From a virus: a stretch of DNA of 32,658 bases. The notes beneath the pieces are model-generated. The model worked only from the letters and a program-made list of their open reading frames with translations, was not told the origin of the DNA and did not search any database. Where the stretch lies: positions 1 through 32,658 of the IMG/VR virus record IMGVR_UViG_3300047353_000733, one strand, 5' to 3'. This document shows, piece by piece, positions 32,118 to 32,658 of this stretch. The position numbers and the translations under genes are program-made. Every line of letters starts with the position of its first letter. Positions within the stretch are counted from its first letter, which is position 1.

Positions 32118-32658
32118 TACATACCGAGTGCCAATTTAGTAGCAAGATATTCTTTACAGAGACCAGAACGAACGATATCATCAACACCAAATTCAATTGA
32201 TGCGAATGATGGCATTTGCTCTAAAATCTTCATAAAGTCTAGGATGCCATTTTTTTCGTAAGTCTTAGTCAAATCAGTCTGGGTAGCATCACCACAGAAA
32301 TGAATTTTAGAATTCTCACCAACTCTAGTGATTATACTATCAAGTTCATGAAAATTCAAGTTTTGGCATTCGTCTACAATGACAATTGCATCATCAAGAG
32401 TAGTTCCACGAATGAATGATGTTGACCAGAAAGAAATAGTTTCTTGCTGCTTCAGATTGCCATACAGCATCTCAAAATCGGAATCTGTAGGCATCTCAAA
32501 CATATACTTTACCATATTCTTATAAGGAATTTGGTAAAGAGCTGATTTATCCTCATGATCTCCAGGAAGGAAACCAATTTCTCTAGTAGATACTAAAGAA
32601 CGGACAATATAGATTTTTTGATAGGGAGAGTATTCATCAAGAACATCTTTGATAGCAT
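32117..32658 (-). CDS. phoH: PhoH-like ATPase, N-terminus cut by window edge
   Basis: The open frame continues to the right edge with no stop, beyond an internal ATG at 32515. Visible upstream are YIVRSLVSTREIGFLPGDHE and SALYQIPYKN, the PhoH core following the Walker A region (outside the window). Then DDAIVIVDECQNLNFHELD (Walker B), ITRVGENSKIHFCGDATQTD (sensor) and the closing LDFMKILEQMPSFASIEFG. About 180 residues are seen. PhoH genes are widespread in marine phages; the function is unsettled, with helicase/RNA-linked roles proposed. It heads the operon with the nuclease and gp33. Confidence 0.93.
   Translation of the reverse strand, partial: AIKDVLDEYSPYQKIYIVRSLVSTREIGFLPGDHEDKSALYQIPYKNMVKYMFEMPTDSDFEMLYGNLKQQETISFWSTSFIRGTTLDDAIVIVDECQNLNFHELDSIITRVGENSKIHFCGDATQTDLTKTYEKNGILDFMKILEQMPSFASIEFGVDDIVRSGLCKEYLATKLALGM

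Overview
The window is a piece of a T4-like marine cyanophage (myovirus) genome. The evidence is the dense packing of T4 core genes (gp4, gp48, gp53, gp54, gp26, gp51, a gp27-type hub, gp5, gp33, gp32, phoH) together with host-derived carbon-metabolism genes typical of phages of marine Synechococcus and Prochlorococcus (talC, cp12), a lone tRNA-Leu and a cyanobacterial DUF1825 protein. Base composition is AT-rich, intergenic gaps are tiny, and many genes are joined by TAATG, TGATG or ATGA overlaps. No stretch over 300 bases lacks a gene.

Layout. 1-2819 (minus): a diverged flavin-dependent halogenase-like gene running off the left edge, a 53-residue protein, and a 392-residue protein that carries ligase/nucleotidyltransferase-like motifs. 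2872-13121 (minus): the host-contact block, with a 2OG-Fe(II) oxygenase directly behind a Pro/Gly-rich collagen-like fibre, a 907-residue fibre and a 1744-residue fibre ending in a peptidase S74 chaperone domain. 13171-13974 (plus): a proline-rich protein with one likely membrane segment. 13745-15741 (minus): three consecutive signal-peptide proteins, the last of which overlaps the plus-strand gene tail to tail by 230 bp. 15771-16854 (minus): tRNA-Leu(UAA), a 40-residue acidic protein, talC and a 70-residue protein. 16925-26919 (minus): one long baseplate operon in transcription order gp54, gp26, gp51, a 556-residue hydrophobic protein, an M23 peptidase, the hub (broken by a frameshift), cp12, gp5, a separate beta-helix spike and a tail structural protein. 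26948-29297 (plus): gp4, a conserved 115-residue protein, gp48 and gp53. 29294-32658 (minus): two small proteins, gp32, DUF1825, gp33, a PD-(D/E)XK nuclease and phoH (running off the right edge).

How it fits together. CTAAATA/ATAAATA late-promoter motifs sit at most transcription-unit boundaries, often with the upstream stop codon inside the motif; gp33 in the same window is the coactivator expected to serve such promoters. gp32 has instead a host-type TTGACA-N18-TATAAT promoter. The T4 gp5 machine (OB fold, lysozyme, spike) appears to be spread over three genes here: gp5 with no lysozyme, a separate spike, and an M23 endopeptidase as the probable wall-cutting enzyme. cp12 and talC would together inhibit the Calvin cycle and favour the pentose phosphate pathway during infection.

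The points most worth following are the oxygenase/collagen-like fibre pair, the ligase-like 392-residue protein, the frameshifted hub gene, the signal-peptide gene with no canonical start, and cp12 translationally coupled inside a baseplate operon. All family assignments were made by eye from translated sequence; no database search was run.
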